A stretch of 64,000 nucleotides of DNA, taken from assembly GCF_024172185.1 (NCBI RefSeq), contig NZ_JAMZEC010000001.1, positions 4,154,001-4,218,000 of the forward strand, in the 5' to 3' direction. The notes under the pieces are model-generated. The model was not told the origin of the DNA. It worked only from the letters and a program-made list of their open reading frames with translations, and did not search any database. This stretch comes from Nonomuraea roseoviolacea subsp. carminata. Its GTDB lineage: Bacteria > Actinomycetota > Actinomycetes > Streptosporangiales > Streptosporangiaceae. The position numbers and the translations under genes were made by a program. This document shows positions 24,005-32,708 of this stretch, in pieces. Numbering within the stretch: the stretch's first letter is position 1; every line of letters begins with the position of its first letter.

Positions 24005-24401
24005 GACGGACAGATTGCGGATCCTCACAGAGCAGTTGGAGCGCCTGGAGCAGCGATCGGCGACTCTGGCGGAGGTCGGGGCGGCGGTGGAGCAGTGGGC
24101 CAGGCGGGAGTTCACCGGCAAGGTCGACCAGGGCGGGATCGTGGCGACCGTGGGCGCCTCGGGAAACCTGCTGGCGCTCGACATCAGCGGGCTGAGCAAG
24201 CGGCGGCACGACGGTGTGACACTCGGCGACGCGGTGCTGGCGGCGGTCCACGCGGCGGAGCAGGCCGCGGCGGAGGCGCGGACCACGATGATGCGTGACC
24301 TGGGCGCGGGGGCGCACCTGTCCACCCTCATGAACCAGGCCCGGCACGACTTCGAGGTCCGCACCACCGCCACCTCGCACCAGGACCCCGCACAAGGGTG
24401 A
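23997..24401 (+). CDS. YbaB/EbfC-like protein, copy 2
   Basis: A 134-residue relative of the preceding gene: leading helix (RLRILTEQLERLEQRSATLA), central hairpin (QGGIVATVGASGNLLALDIS) and a C-terminal helix with VTLGDAVLAAVHAAEQAAAE. It begins with TTG at 23997, seven bases before the stop of copy 1 and six bases after GGGAGG. The two may form a heterodimer. Role unknown. Confidence 0.75.
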   Translation: MDETDRLRILTEQLERLEQRSATLAEVGAAVEQWARREFTGKVDQGGIVATVGASGNLLALDISGLSKRRHDGVTLGDAVLAAVHAAEQAAAEARTTMMRDLGAGAHLSTLMNQARHDFEVRTTATSHQDPAQG

Positions 24402-24568
24402 CCGGCTCCCCGCCGCCACCGGGGTGACGGACACGACCAGCGCGGCTGGCGGGACAGCGGGGAACGCCCGCGAGGTCATGGCGCCGGCGCCTGCCCGGGC
24501 GACCCGCGGCGGTCCGGCGTCGACACGATCCCGCGTCGACGCCGGAGCCTGCGCGCCGGTTCCGATGG

Positions 24569-25999
24569 TCACGAGCTCCGAGGGAGTGGGGCTTGGCCGG
24601 TCTGCTCCGTCCGGCTGGTGCGATTCGCCGCTCGTGCGGTCAGGGCACCGACCGCGCAGATGATCGGCAGTCCGAACAGCACATACCGTGCCGAGGCGAG
24701 TATCGATTCACCACCCAGGTTGAGCAGAACTCCCGCGACCGCCGTCCCGAACGCGATCGACAGGCTCGTCACCGCAGCGATCGCCGCGGCGGCCCGCTGT
24801 CCTTCCTCCGGGTCGCGGGTGCTGGACATCGCCGCCACCGAAAGGTGCGGATACGCCAGACCGATGCCCGACCCCGCGACCAGCAGCACCGGCACCCAGA
24901 CGGCCACCAGCCAGATCGGCGTGTCCGCGCGCTGCAGGAGCCCCTGCACGAGCAGACCGAGAGCCAGCACCATCGGGCCGAGCACGCACAACCGCCGCAC
25001 CCGGCGTTCCCCGCTTACCGAAGAGCTGCCGATCTGGGTGAGTGACCACCCCAGCGAGATCGCCGCGGCGAAGAACCCCGCCACCAGCGGGGGTAACCCG
25101 GCCAGCCGCTGACCGAACAACGGCAGGAACGACTCGACGGCGACGCCGAAGGACAGCAGCCCCAGCGTCAGGTAGACCCACTTCAGTGACGACCCCCTCC
25201 GGTACGTCGCGCGCGGGAAGACCCGCAGTTCGCTTCGCCGCTCATGCATGACGAACCCGACCGCCGGCAGCAACGACCCCGCGACGGCCGCGACCTTCGC
25301 GAGCGTGCCCGGCAGCACTCCCGCCACGCTCACGGCACCCGCGGTCGCCATGACCAGCAGCAGCGACACGGCGGGGATCGGCGGGCGCGCGTCGCTGCGC
25401 TCGCCAGGCGGCATGACGCGGGGCACCATCGCGCCGCAGACGGCCGCCAGCGCCGCCATTGCCGCGAACGCCAGGCGCCAGACGCCCAACTGGGCGAACA
25501 GGCCGCCGAGCGCCGGGCCGGCGAAGTTGCCCACGCCGTACATCGCCGACATCAGCGCCGCACCGCGCGTCCAGAGCCGGGGCGGCAGCGCCGACCGGAC
25601 GACGGCGAACCCCAGCCCGGACAGCAGTCCGGCGCCGAGCCCCTGGACGCCGCGGGAGAGCAGCAGCACGACCATCGACGGGCTCAACGCGCAGGCCACG
25701 GAGCCTGCCGTGAACGTGGCGTAGGCCAGAAGGTAGGCCCGGACGTTCCCCCATCGGGACAGCAGCCGACCGGTGAGCATCGTCGCGATCACCATGGCGA
25801 CCAGGTAGAGGGTCATGTTCCACGCGTAGAAGCTCGCGCCGCCGAGATCGGACACCGCGGTCGGCAGCAGGCTCGCCGCGAGGTAGATGTTGATCGCGGC
25901 CACGAGTACCCCGCCGGCCAGCACGGTCGCCGCACCGAGGTGTTCTGCGCCGAGCAGTTCCCGCCAGGACGGCGGGTCGGGAGACGGGGCGACGTTCAC
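24569..25999 (-). CDS. MFS transporter, drug-exporter-like
   Basis: A 476-residue membrane protein with 12-14 hydrophobic helices. The helix 2-3 loop LTGRLLSRWGNVRAYLL is the MFS motif A region, and LGAGLLSGLGFAVVRSALPP and YGVGNFAGPALGGLFAQ match motifs C and D of drug:H+ antiporters. It probably exports a small molecule using the proton gradient; the substrate is unknown. GTG at 25999 with GGAGGTGA upstream is preferred over an earlier frame to 26062. No regulator gene is adjacent, only a decayed XRE gene. Confidence 0.9.
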   Translation of the reverse strand: MNVAPSPDPPSWRELLGAEHLGAATVLAGGVLVAAINIYLAASLLPTAVSDLGGASFYAWNMTLYLVAMVIATMLTGRLLSRWGNVRAYLLAYATFTAGSVACALSPSMVVLLLSRGVQGLGAGLLSGLGFAVVRSALPPRLWTRGAALMSAMYGVGNFAGPALGGLFAQLGVWRLAFAAMAALAAVCGAMVPRVMPPGERSDARPPIPAVSLLLVMATAGAVSVAGVLPGTLAKVAAVAGSLLPAVGFVMHERRSELRVFPRATYRRGSSLKWVYLTLGLLSFGVAVESFLPLFGQRLAGLPPLVAGFFAAAISLGWSLTQIGSSSVSGERRVRRLCVLGPMVLALGLLVQGLLQRADTPIWLVAVWVPVLLVAGSGIGLAYPHLSVAAMSSTRDPEEGQRAAAAIAAVTSLSIAFGTAVAGVLLNLGGESILASARYVLFGLPIICAVGALTARAANRTSRTEQTGQAPLPRSS

Positions 26000-26225
26000 G
26001 CGGTCACCTCCGTCGTCGGGTGCGGGCCGACGCGATCTCCGCCGAGTGCGGATTCGCCGCACGTCTTGCCGGAAGGCGTCCTATCAGGCTGTTCGTGGTC
26101 ACCAGCGCTCATGGTTTCAAGCCTGTCGTTGAACCGGTCCCGGAAAGTTTCCCGTCGCCCGGTGGCGATCATGCTGGGCCGACGGGCCCGCAAGCCTCAA
26201 GCCCTGAGAAAACCTTTCGCCGGTC

Positions 26226-26508
26226 ATGGGCGCTTACTGTGGGGGTGCGTGGCCACGATGGGGCGAACGCATTCGCGGCGTCCGCAAGCGCCGAGGCTTG
26301 ACGCAACAGGGTCTGGCAGACCTCACAGGCGTGTCGGCGTATCGATGTCGTATCGAGGAGAATGCCGCAGCGTACGGCGGACGAGGGTCTCCGGACGCAC
26401 GTCTCTACGCGCCTCCTGCTCCAGCTTGAGGATGAGGGAGACGTACCGGTGGCCGCTGCGTCAGGCCCCTGATGTGTGGACCGCTCTGCTGAGCGGCGAG
26501 GCACGGTA
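26226..26508 (+). pseudogene. Truncated XRE-family helix-turn-helix gene
   Basis: Residues WPRWGERIRGVRKRRGLTQQ then GLADLTGVS are a clear XRE helix-turn-helix N-terminus, but the following helix is scrambled (AYRCRIEENAA) and the frame ends soon. Other frames continue with regulator-like sequence to TAG 26506-26508. At least one frameshift and a deletion are needed to explain this, so it is a remnant. Confidence 0.6.
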
Positions 26509-26660
26509 GTCAGCCACGGTCAGGCTTTCGTCCCGTGTCCAGACGTGTGGTCAACGGGGGTCGAAGGGGGGGCGGGAGCCCCCCTTGGGAGACTGTCCCG
26601 ACTCGAAAGGCGCGAAGCGCCCCCATGGAGGGACCTTGCCTTTTGGCCTCTCCTACCGGG
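26509..26660. other. Intergenic sequence with GC-rich repeat copy
   Basis: Contains GGGGG-rich stretches and a 20-mer (26604-26623) that is the inverted copy of 8947-8966. It sits after the CPBP gene stop and may take part in termination. Nothing coding is seen. Confidence 0.4.
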
Positions 26661-27443
26661 TCAGGGGAGCCAGCTCACCTTGCCGTGCAGCACCGCGTAC
26701 CCCACGAAGGCCACGGCGTCGATCAGCGTGTGCGCCACGACCAGCGGCATCGCCCGGCCCCACCGTTGGTAGAGGCGGCCGAACACCAGCCCCATCACCA
26801 CGTTGCCGACGAACCCGCCGAACCCCTGGTACAGGTGGTACGAGCCGCGCAGCAGCGACGAGACCGCCACCGCCCGCCAGGGGCTCCAGCCCGCCTGGTC
26901 CAGCCGGTGCAGCAGATAGCCGGCGACGAGCACCTCCTCCAGCACGCCGTTCTGCGCCGCGGCGAGCACCAGCACCGGCACCCGCCACCACTCGTCGGGC
27001 AGCGCCCCGGCCACCACCTGGAGGTTGACCCCCGCGGCGTACACGGCGAGGTAGAACGCCAGCCCCGTCCCGCCGATCACGGCCGCGAGGGCGGCGCCGC
27101 GGCCGAGGTCGCGGCCCGGCTCCCGCCCGTCCACGCCGATCGTGCGCAGCGACTCTCCGGAGCGGACCAGCAGGTAGGCGACGAGCGCGACGGGCGCTAC
27201 CGTGATGGCGATGTTCACGAGCTGGAGCGTCAGGTCCAGCCAGGGGCGGCCGGGCGCGAGCGTGGGGGTGAGCACGGCGTGCTGGCTCTTGAGCCCGCTC
27301 GGGGCGGTGAGCGCGCCCACCAGCCGGACGAGCGCCACCAGGCCGCTGGCGCCCAGCGACACGGAGAACACGACGAGGAGCTCGGCTCCGATGAGCCGCC
27401 GGGACAGCACGGGAAGGCCGGTGGGGGCGGGCTGCGTGTGCAC
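26661..27443 (-). CDS. CPBP family intramembrane metalloprotease
   Basis: A 260-residue integral membrane protein with about seven hydrophobic helices. The CPBP/Abi motifs are present: paired Glu169-Glu170 in NGVLEEVLVAGYLLHRL, SLLRGSYHLYQGF with His203, and AHTLIDAVAF with His238. These residues coordinate the catalytic metal in the Rce1-like glutamate protease fold. Bacterial members cleave membrane-embedded proteins or bacteriocin-related peptides; the substrate here is unknown. Divergent from the SpoIIE phosphatase gene. Confidence 0.9.
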   Translation of the reverse strand: MHTQPAPTGLPVLSRRLIGAELLVVFSVSLGASGLVALVRLVGALTAPSGLKSQHAVLTPTLAPGRPWLDLTLQLVNIAITVAPVALVAYLLVRSGESLRTIGVDGREPGRDLGRGAALAAVIGGTGLAFYLAVYAAGVNLQVVAGALPDEWWRVPVLVLAAAQNGVLEEVLVAGYLLHRLDQAGWSPWRAVAVSSLLRGSYHLYQGFGGFVGNVVMGLVFGRLYQRWGRAMPLVVAHTLIDAVAFVGYAVLHGKVSWLP

Positions 27444-27597
27444 AGTCCGCAGGGTAATCGCCGATCCGTCGGACTCGGGTAAGCGGGCCCCGGGTGGCGC
27501 CGATCACAGCAACTCGGGCATATTGTCCTTTAGAGGCATTTTTCGGGTACTAGCGTTCTTCCGGGTACAGACTCACCCCGAGAGTGAGGGGCCGCCC

Positions 27598-29724
27598 ATG
27601 CACGACCAGGCCACCACCATCTTCGGCCCCGAAGACGACGACGCTCCGGGACTGGACGAGCTGCTGGCCCACGCCGTGGGCGGCACCGGGGCGCACATGG
27701 GCGCCCTCTACCTCCTCTCGCCCGAGGGCGACACCCTGCGCATGGAGTCGACGATCGGACTCCCCACCCCCATCGCCAGCCAGTGGTCCAGGCTCCGCCT
27801 GGACGGCAGGGTCCCCGGCCCGGCCGCGGTGCGCGAGGGGCGCCTGGTGTGGGTGCCCGATCAGGAGGAGATGGCCCGGCACTACCCGGACGCCGCCCTC
27901 ACCCTGCCGTATCCCTTCTCGACGGCCGCCGCGCCCATCCGAACCGACGAGCACGACTGGGGCGTGCTCGTCCTGTTGTGGCCCGCGCCGCACGCCCCCG
28001 AGCTCAGCCGACAGGAGCGGGACGTCATCGACCTCGACTGCCGCCGGATGGCCGTCCTGCTGCGGCGGGCGGCCGAGACCGGGCACCCGGTCGTGCCCGG
28101 CGAGCGGCCCCGCCTCCTCACCGTCGGCCGCGGCGTCGATGCGGACCCCGAGGAGGCCCGGGCCGCGCTCGACTACGTCAACCGGCTGCCCGAGGGGTGC
28201 TGCGCGCTCGACATGGACGGCCGCGTCACGTTCATGACGCAGACGGCCGCCGACCTGCTCGGCGGCAAGCTCTCCGAGCTGGTCGGGGCCCGGCCCTGGG
28301 AGGTGCTGCCGTGGCTGCGCGACCCGGTCTTCGAGGACAACTACCGGGCCGCGGCGCTCAGCAACCAGGTCACCGCGTTCACCGCCTGCAACCCGCGCGG
28401 CGAGCGGCTGGCCTTCGAGCTGCACTCCGACCCGTCGGGCATCAGCGTCCGGATCGTCCCCGTCCCGGGACCGGCCCGCCGGCAGGCGCCGGGGGAGACC
28501 GCGCACCTCATCAGGCCGATCCGGGCCGACACGCTCTACAACCTGGTGCACCTCGCGACCACCCTCACCCGTGCCGTCACCGTCCAGGACGTCGTGGACC
28601 TCGTCGCCGAGCAGGTCATGGTGGTCTGCGACGCCCAGAGCATGGCCATCCTGCTCGCCGAGAACGGCCGGATGCTGGTGGTCGGCTCCCGCAACTACGA
28701 GCCGGAGGTCATCGACCACTTCGACGGCCTGCCGCTCACGGCGCACACCGCGAGCCAGCACGTCATGATCACCGGCGAGGCCGAGTTCTTCGGAAGCTGG
28801 CAGGAGCTGGCGGGCCGGCACCGCGACGCGGTGCCCCAGCCCGGCATGGCCGCCTGGGCGGTGCTCCCGCTCATCGCCTCCGACCGCCCCATCGGCACGG
28901 TCGTCCTCGCCTACGAGCGCCCGCACGTCTTCACCGCCGACGAGCGGGCCACGCTCACCTCCCTGGCCGGGCTCGTCGCCCAGGCCCTGGAGCGCGCCCG
29001 GCTCTACGACGTCAAGCACCACCTGGCCGAGGCCCTCCAGGCGAGCCTGTTGCCGAGCGAGCTGCCCAGCATGCCCCGCCTGGACGTGGCCGCGCGGTAC
29101 CTGCCCGCCACCCGCGGCATGGACATCGGCGGCGACTTCTACGACCTCATCAGGCTGGACGAGAGCACGGCCGCCGCCGTCATCGGCGACGTCCAGGGCC
29201 ACGACATGACCGCCGCCGCGCTCATGGGGCAGGTCCGCACCGCCATCCACGCCCACGCGACCGCGGGCGCGAGCCCCGGCGAGGTCCTCTTCCACACCAA
29301 CCGGCTGCTCATCGACCTCGCGCCCGACCTGTTCACGAGCTGCCTGTACGTCAACCTGGACCTGGAGCGGCACGTCGCGTGCCTGGCCAGCGCCGGCCAC
29401 CTGCCGCCCCTGCTGCTGCGGCCCGGCGCGCCCGCGGAGATCGCGGACCTGCCCGCGGGGCTGCTGCTGGGGCTGGACCCGGACGCCGACTACCTGACGA
29501 CGGAGCTGGCGCTGCCGCCCGGGTCCATGCTGGCCCTCTACACCGACGGCCTGATCGAGGCACCGGGCATCGACATCGGCGAGGGCATGGAGGCCCTGGG
29601 CCGCCGCCTCACCCGCTGCTCCGGCCGTCCGCTGGCCATGGTCGCGCAGACGCTCATCGACCACGCGCTCGACGTCCAGCAGCGTACGGACGACATCGCG
29701 CTGCTGCTGCTGAAGCACCTCTGA
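27598..29724 (+). CDS. GAF-PAS-GAF SpoIIE-type serine phosphatase
   Basis: A 708-residue signalling protein. An N-terminal GAF-like domain (about 15-150) is followed by a PAS region (about 190-290, EGCCALDMDGRVTFMTQTAA), a second GAF (about 305-465) and a C-terminal PP2C/SpoIIE phosphatase (about 485-705, with GGDFYDLIRL, VIGDVQGHD and ALYTDGLIE). SpoIIE phosphatases dephosphorylate anti-anti-sigma factors, so this may feed a stress sigma pathway in response to a ligand sensed by GAF or PAS. The ATG at 27598 follows GAGGGG, and an in-frame opening at 27202 is not supported. Confidence 0.92.
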   Translation: MHDQATTIFGPEDDDAPGLDELLAHAVGGTGAHMGALYLLSPEGDTLRMESTIGLPTPIASQWSRLRLDGRVPGPAAVREGRLVWVPDQEEMARHYPDAALTLPYPFSTAAAPIRTDEHDWGVLVLLWPAPHAPELSRQERDVIDLDCRRMAVLLRRAAETGHPVVPGERPRLLTVGRGVDADPEEARAALDYVNRLPEGCCALDMDGRVTFMTQTAADLLGGKLSELVGARPWEVLPWLRDPVFEDNYRAAALSNQVTAFTACNPRGERLAFELHSDPSGISVRIVPVPGPARRQAPGETAHLIRPIRADTLYNLVHLATTLTRAVTVQDVVDLVAEQVMVVCDAQSMAILLAENGRMLVVGSRNYEPEVIDHFDGLPLTAHTASQHVMITGEAEFFGSWQELAGRHRDAVPQPGMAAWAVLPLIASDRPIGTVVLAYERPHVFTADERATLTSLAGLVAQALERARLYDVKHHLAEALQASLLPSELPSMPRLDVAARYLPATRGMDIGGDFYDLIRLDESTAAAVIGDVQGHDMTAAALMGQVRTAIHAHATAGASPGEVLFHTNRLLIDLAPDLFTSCLYVNLDLERHVACLASAGHLPPLLLRPGAPAEIADLPAGLLLGLDPDADYLTTELALPPGSMLALYTDGLIEAPGIDIGEGMEALGRRLTRCSGRPLAMVAQTLIDHALDVQQRTDDIALLLLKHL

Positions 29725-29752
29725 GATCACCCGAATAGCTGGGACTCCCGGC

Positions 29753-29781
29753 TTGACGCCATGCTTCCCTGCCCCTATAAA
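29753..29781 (+). promoter_or_regulatory. Consensus-like promoter of the ssu operon
   Basis: TTGACG (29753-29758), 17-bp spacer, TATAAA (29776-29781): an almost ideal housekeeping-sigma promoter, 42 bp before ssuA. Confidence 0.72.
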
Positions 29782-29785
29782 CAGG

Positions 29786-29802
29786 TTATATCTACTAAAT
29801 AA
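29786..29802. promoter_or_regulatory. AT-rich imperfect palindrome, candidate Rrf2 operator
   Basis: TTATATCTACTAAATAA is an imperfect inverted repeat (TTATnT / AnATAA) just downstream of the -10, where a bound repressor would block transcription. An Rrf2 regulator is the last gene of this operon. The link is inferred. Confidence 0.45.
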
Positions 29803-29822
29803 GTGGGGAATAGGGAGAACCA

Positions 29823-30881
29823 ATGAACGCACGCGGGCTTCGCGGGGTGGTGGCCGCCGTGGCGGCTCTGGCACTCACGACCTTGACCGCGGCCTGCGGC
29901 GGGTCCGGCGGCGGCGACACCAAGGCGGGCGCCGCACCGGCCGAGGTGCGGCTCGGGTTCTTCCCGAACATCACGCACGCCACCGCCCTCGTCGGCGTCG
30001 AGAAGGGCCTGTACGCCAAGCACCTCGGCAGCGGCACCACGCTCAAGACCAGCACGTTCAACGCCGGCCCGGCCGCGATCGAGGCCGTCTTCTCCGGCGC
30101 CGTCGACGCCACCTACGTCGGCCCCAACCCGGCCATCAACGCCTGGTCCAAGTCCAAGGGCAAGGCCATCAACATCGTCGCGGGCGCGGCCTCCGGTGGC
30201 GTGTTCCTCGTCGTCAAACCCGGCATCACCACGCCCGAGCAGCTCAAGGGCAAGAAGATCGCCACGCCGCAGCTCGGCAACACCCAGGACGTCGCCCTGC
30301 GCTACTGGCTGACCGAGAAGGGCCTGAAGGCCGACACCAAGGGCGGCGGCGACGTCCACATCGTCCCGCAGGAGAACTCGCAGACCATCCAGACGTTCGC
30401 CACCGGCGACATCGACGGCGCCTGGGTGCCCGAGCCGTTCGCCAGCCGCCTCATCAAGGAGAGCGGCGGCAAGGTCCTCGTCGACGAGCGCGACCTGTGG
30501 CCGAACAAGCAGTTCGTCATCACCCACCTGATCGTCCGGCAGGAGTTCCTCAAGGAGCACCCCGACACGGTCCGCAAGCTCATCGAGGCGCACGTCGAGG
30601 CCAACGACCTGATCAAGTCCGACCCGGCCGGCTCCGCTCAGACCGCCAACGCCGCCCTGCAGAAGCTGACCGGCAAGGCGCTCAAGCCCGAGGTGCTCGA
30701 CAACGCGTTCAAGAACATCACGTTCACCAACGACCCGATCGCCTCGTCGCTGGTCACCAGCGCCGAGCACGCCACCAAGGTGGGCCTGCTGGACCAGGTC
30801 GACCTGAACGGCATCTACGACCTCAAGATCCTCAACGAGGTCCTGGCCGCCAAGGGCCAGTCGCCCATCTCGGACAAGTGA
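29823..30881 (+). CDS. ssuA: Sulfonate/taurine-type ABC transporter binding lipoprotein
   Basis: A 352-residue lipoprotein (hydrophobic signal and lipobox TAAC, Cys25) of the SsuA/TauA/nitrate-binding family: VRLGFFPNITHATALVGVE, FSGAVDATYVGPNPAINAW, and TPQLGNTQDVALRYWLTEKG are typical. It captures aliphatic sulfonates or a related anion outside the membrane. A strong promoter and AGGGAGA precede the ATG. Nitrate, riboflavin or pyrimidine ligands occur in this superfamily, so the sulfonate assignment rests on the Rrf2 neighbour and operon layout. Confidence 0.85.
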   Translation: MNARGLRGVVAAVAALALTTLTAACGGSGGGDTKAGAAPAEVRLGFFPNITHATALVGVEKGLYAKHLGSGTTLKTSTFNAGPAAIEAVFSGAVDATYVGPNPAINAWSKSKGKAINIVAGAASGGVFLVVKPGITTPEQLKGKKIATPQLGNTQDVALRYWLTEKGLKADTKGGGDVHIVPQENSQTIQTFATGDIDGAWVPEPFASRLIKESGGKVLVDERDLWPNKQFVITHLIVRQEFLKEHPDTVRKLIEAHVEANDLIKSDPAGSAQTANAALQKLTGKALKPEVLDNAFKNITFTNDPIASSLVTSAEHATKVGLLDQVDLNGIYDLKILNEVLAAKGQSPISDK

Positions 30882-30914
30882 CTCCCGGACCAATGACTCC
30901 CGGACAAGTGACGG
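30872..30914. repeat. 15-bp tandem repeat at the ssuA-ssuB junction
   Basis: About 2.9 copies of GGACAAGTGACTCCC; the ssuA stop codon lies in the first unit. Probably a recent slippage duplication. Confidence 0.8.
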
Positions 30915-30921
30915 AGGTGTC

Positions 30922-31755
30922 ATGACCGCTCCGCTGACGGAGCAGGCCGGCGGGCGGACCGACGGGCAGCAGCCCGCCGTCCGCCTCCAGGCCGTCTCCA
31001 AGACGTACGGGCAGGGCAAGGCGAGCCTGCTGGCCCTGGACAACGTCGCCCTCGACGTCGCGCCCGGCGAGTTCGTCTGCCTGCTCGGCGCCTCCGGCTG
31101 CGGCAAGAGCACGCTGCTGTCGCTGGTCGCCGGGCTCGACGCCCCCTCCGCCGGCCGCATCGACGTCGACCGGCGGCGGATCGCGCTCATGTTCCAGGAG
31201 CCGGCGCTGTTCCCGTGGCTGACCGTCTCGGCCAACGTCGAGATGGCGCTGCGCGCCAAGGGGCTCGGCAAGCGGGAGCGACGCGACCGGGCGGCGGAGT
31301 ACCTGGAGATCGTCCACCTCGGCGGGTTCGGCCGCAAGCGCCCCCACGAGCTGTCGGGCGGCATGCGGCAGCGCGTCTCCCTGGCCCGGGCGCTCGCCCA
31401 GGACGCCGACGTGCTGCTCATGGACGAGCCGTTCGGCGCGCTCGACGCGATGACCCGCGACCTGCTCCACGACGAGCTGGAGCGCATCTGGCGCGAGCGC
31501 GACCTCGCCGTCCTGTTCGTCACCCACAACGTCCGCGAGGCCGTCCGGCTCGGCGACCGGGTCGTGCTGCTGTCCAGCCGCCCCGGCCGGGTCGTCGAGG
31601 ACTTCCCGGTCACGCTGCCCCGGCCCCGCCGTACCGACTCGGCCGAGGTCGCCGAGCAGGCCGGCGAGATCACCCAGCGGCTGCGCCAGGAGGTCATGCG
31701 TCACGGCGCCGCGCCGAACCGCGTCCCCAGGGAGGCGGCCCCCGATGCCCGCTGA
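30922..31755 (+). CDS. ssuB: Sulfonate-type ABC transporter ATP-binding protein
   Basis: A 277-residue ATPase powering the importer. Walker A GASGCGKST (56-64), Q-loop FQEPALFPWL, signature LSGGM (144-148), Walker B DVLLMDEP (163-170) and the H-loop region FVTHNVREAVRLGD are intact. GGAGGTGTC precedes the ATG. The stop TGA at 31753-31755 overlaps the first of three repeated start sites leading to the permease. Confidence 0.92.
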   Translation: MTAPLTEQAGGRTDGQQPAVRLQAVSKTYGQGKASLLALDNVALDVAPGEFVCLLGASGCGKSTLLSLVAGLDAPSAGRIDVDRRRIALMFQEPALFPWLTVSANVEMALRAKGLGKRERRDRAAEYLEIVHLGGFGRKRPHELSGGMRQRVSLARALAQDADVLLMDEPFGALDAMTRDLLHDELERIWRERDLAVLFVTHNVREAVRLGDRVVLLSSRPGRVVEDFPVTLPRPRRTDSAEVAEQAGEITQRLRQEVMRHGAAPNRVPREAAPDAR

Positions 31756-31804
31756 CCCACCGGTCCCGACCCTCGCGATGGAGGTCGCCCCCGATGGCCG
31801 CTGA
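31745..31804 (+). CDS. Mini-ORF 1 in duplicated start region
   Basis: Nineteen codons (MPADPPVPTLAMEVAPDGR) with GGAGG upstream. It overlaps the ssuB stop by 11 bp and the next start by 11 bp. Its start site is a 49-bp-spaced copy of the permease start, so it is probably a by-product of duplication that relays ribosomes. Confidence 0.4.
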   Translation: MPADPPVPTLAMEVAPDGR

Positions 31805-31853
31805 CCCGCCTGCCCCGTGCCCCGCGATGGAGGTCGCCTCCGATGGCCGCTGA
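31794..31853 (+). CDS. Mini-ORF 2 in duplicated start region
   Basis: Nineteen codons (MAADPPAPCPAMEVASDGR) preceded by GGAGGTCGCC. Its first residues MAAD equal those of the permease. It ends 11 bp inside the permease gene. Probably not functional as a peptide. Confidence 0.4.
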   Translation: MAADPPAPCPAMEVASDGR

Positions 31854-32703
31854 CACCCACGCCCGGCAGATCGCCGGGCTCGACGCCCTGGAGCTGGCGC
31901 CCGCGCGCCGCGCCGGCCTGCTCACCCGGGCCTGGGCCGGCACGTGGCCCGTCGCCCTGGCCGTCGCCCTCGTGCTCGCCGCCTGGCAGCTCGTCGTGCT
32001 CGCCGGATGGTGGCCCGAGTACGTCTTCGCCGGGCCCGTGACCACGCTCACCGAGCTCGGCCACCGCCTCGGCGAGGCCGAGTTCTACCAGGCCCTGACG
32101 GTCACCATGCGCCGCGCGGTCGTCGGGTTCGCGCTCGCGATCGCCGTCGGGCTGGTCGTCGGCGCGCTGGTGTCGCGCATCCGGCCGCTGCGCCGCGCCG
32201 TCGGCTCGCTCATCACCGGCCTCCAGACGATGCCGTCCATCGCCTGGTTCCCGCTGGCGATCCTGCTGTTCGGGCTGAGCGAGAGCGCGATCCTGTTCGT
32301 GGTGGTGCTGGGCGCCGCGCCGTCCGTCGCCAACGGCCTGATCACCGGCGTCGACTACACCCCGCCCATCCTGCTGCGGGCCGGGCACATGCTCGGCTTC
32401 CGGCGGCTCACGCTGTACCGGCACGTCATCCTGCCGGCCTCGCTGCCGTCGTTCCTGGCCGGGCTCAAGCAGGGCTGGGCGTTCGCCTGGCGCTCCCTGA
32501 TGGCCGGCGAACTGCTCGTCATCATCGCCAACCGGCCCTCGCTCGGCGAGCAGCTCCACTTCGCGCGCGAGCTGGCCGACTCGCCCGGCCTGCTCGCCAC
32601 CATGATCGTGATCCTCGTCATCGGCATCCTCGTGGACCGGCTGTTCGGCCTGGCCGACAACGCCCTGCGCCGCCGCTGGGGCCTCCACCAGGTGACCGCC
32701 TGA
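31843..32703 (+). CDS. ssuC: Sulfonate-type ABC transporter permease
   Basis: A 286-residue membrane protein with about six helices. The EAA-like loop (ILLRAGHMLGFRRLTLYRHV) docks on the SsuB ATPase, and VLGAAPSVANGLITGVDYTP and ITGLQTMPSIAWFPLAIL are typical of the SsuC/TauC family. The third of three repeated ATGs is the true start. It transports sulfonate-type substrates bound by SsuA. The next gene starts 6 bp after its stop. Confidence 0.9.
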   Translation: MAADTHARQIAGLDALELAPARRAGLLTRAWAGTWPVALAVALVLAAWQLVVLAGWWPEYVFAGPVTTLTELGHRLGEAEFYQALTVTMRRAVVGFALAIAVGLVVGALVSRIRPLRRAVGSLITGLQTMPSIAWFPLAILLFGLSESAILFVVVLGAAPSVANGLITGVDYTPPILLRAGHMLGFRRLTLYRHVILPASLPSFLAGLKQGWAFAWRSLMAGELLVIIANRPSLGEQLHFARELADSPGLLATMIVILVIGILVDRLFGLADNALRRRWGLHQVTA

Positions 32704-32708
32704 ACGAC

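Larger units (their letters stand above)
31745..31853 (+). repeat. Tandem 49-bp duplication of a translation start module
   Basis: Three copies of the block ribosome site-CCGATGnCCGCTGAC have ATGs at 31745, 31794 and 31843, exactly 49 bp apart. Since 49 is not a multiple of three, the first two ATGs open short frames that each end 11 bp into the next copy, reproducing the ssuB-ssuC overlap twice. Confidence 0.85.
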
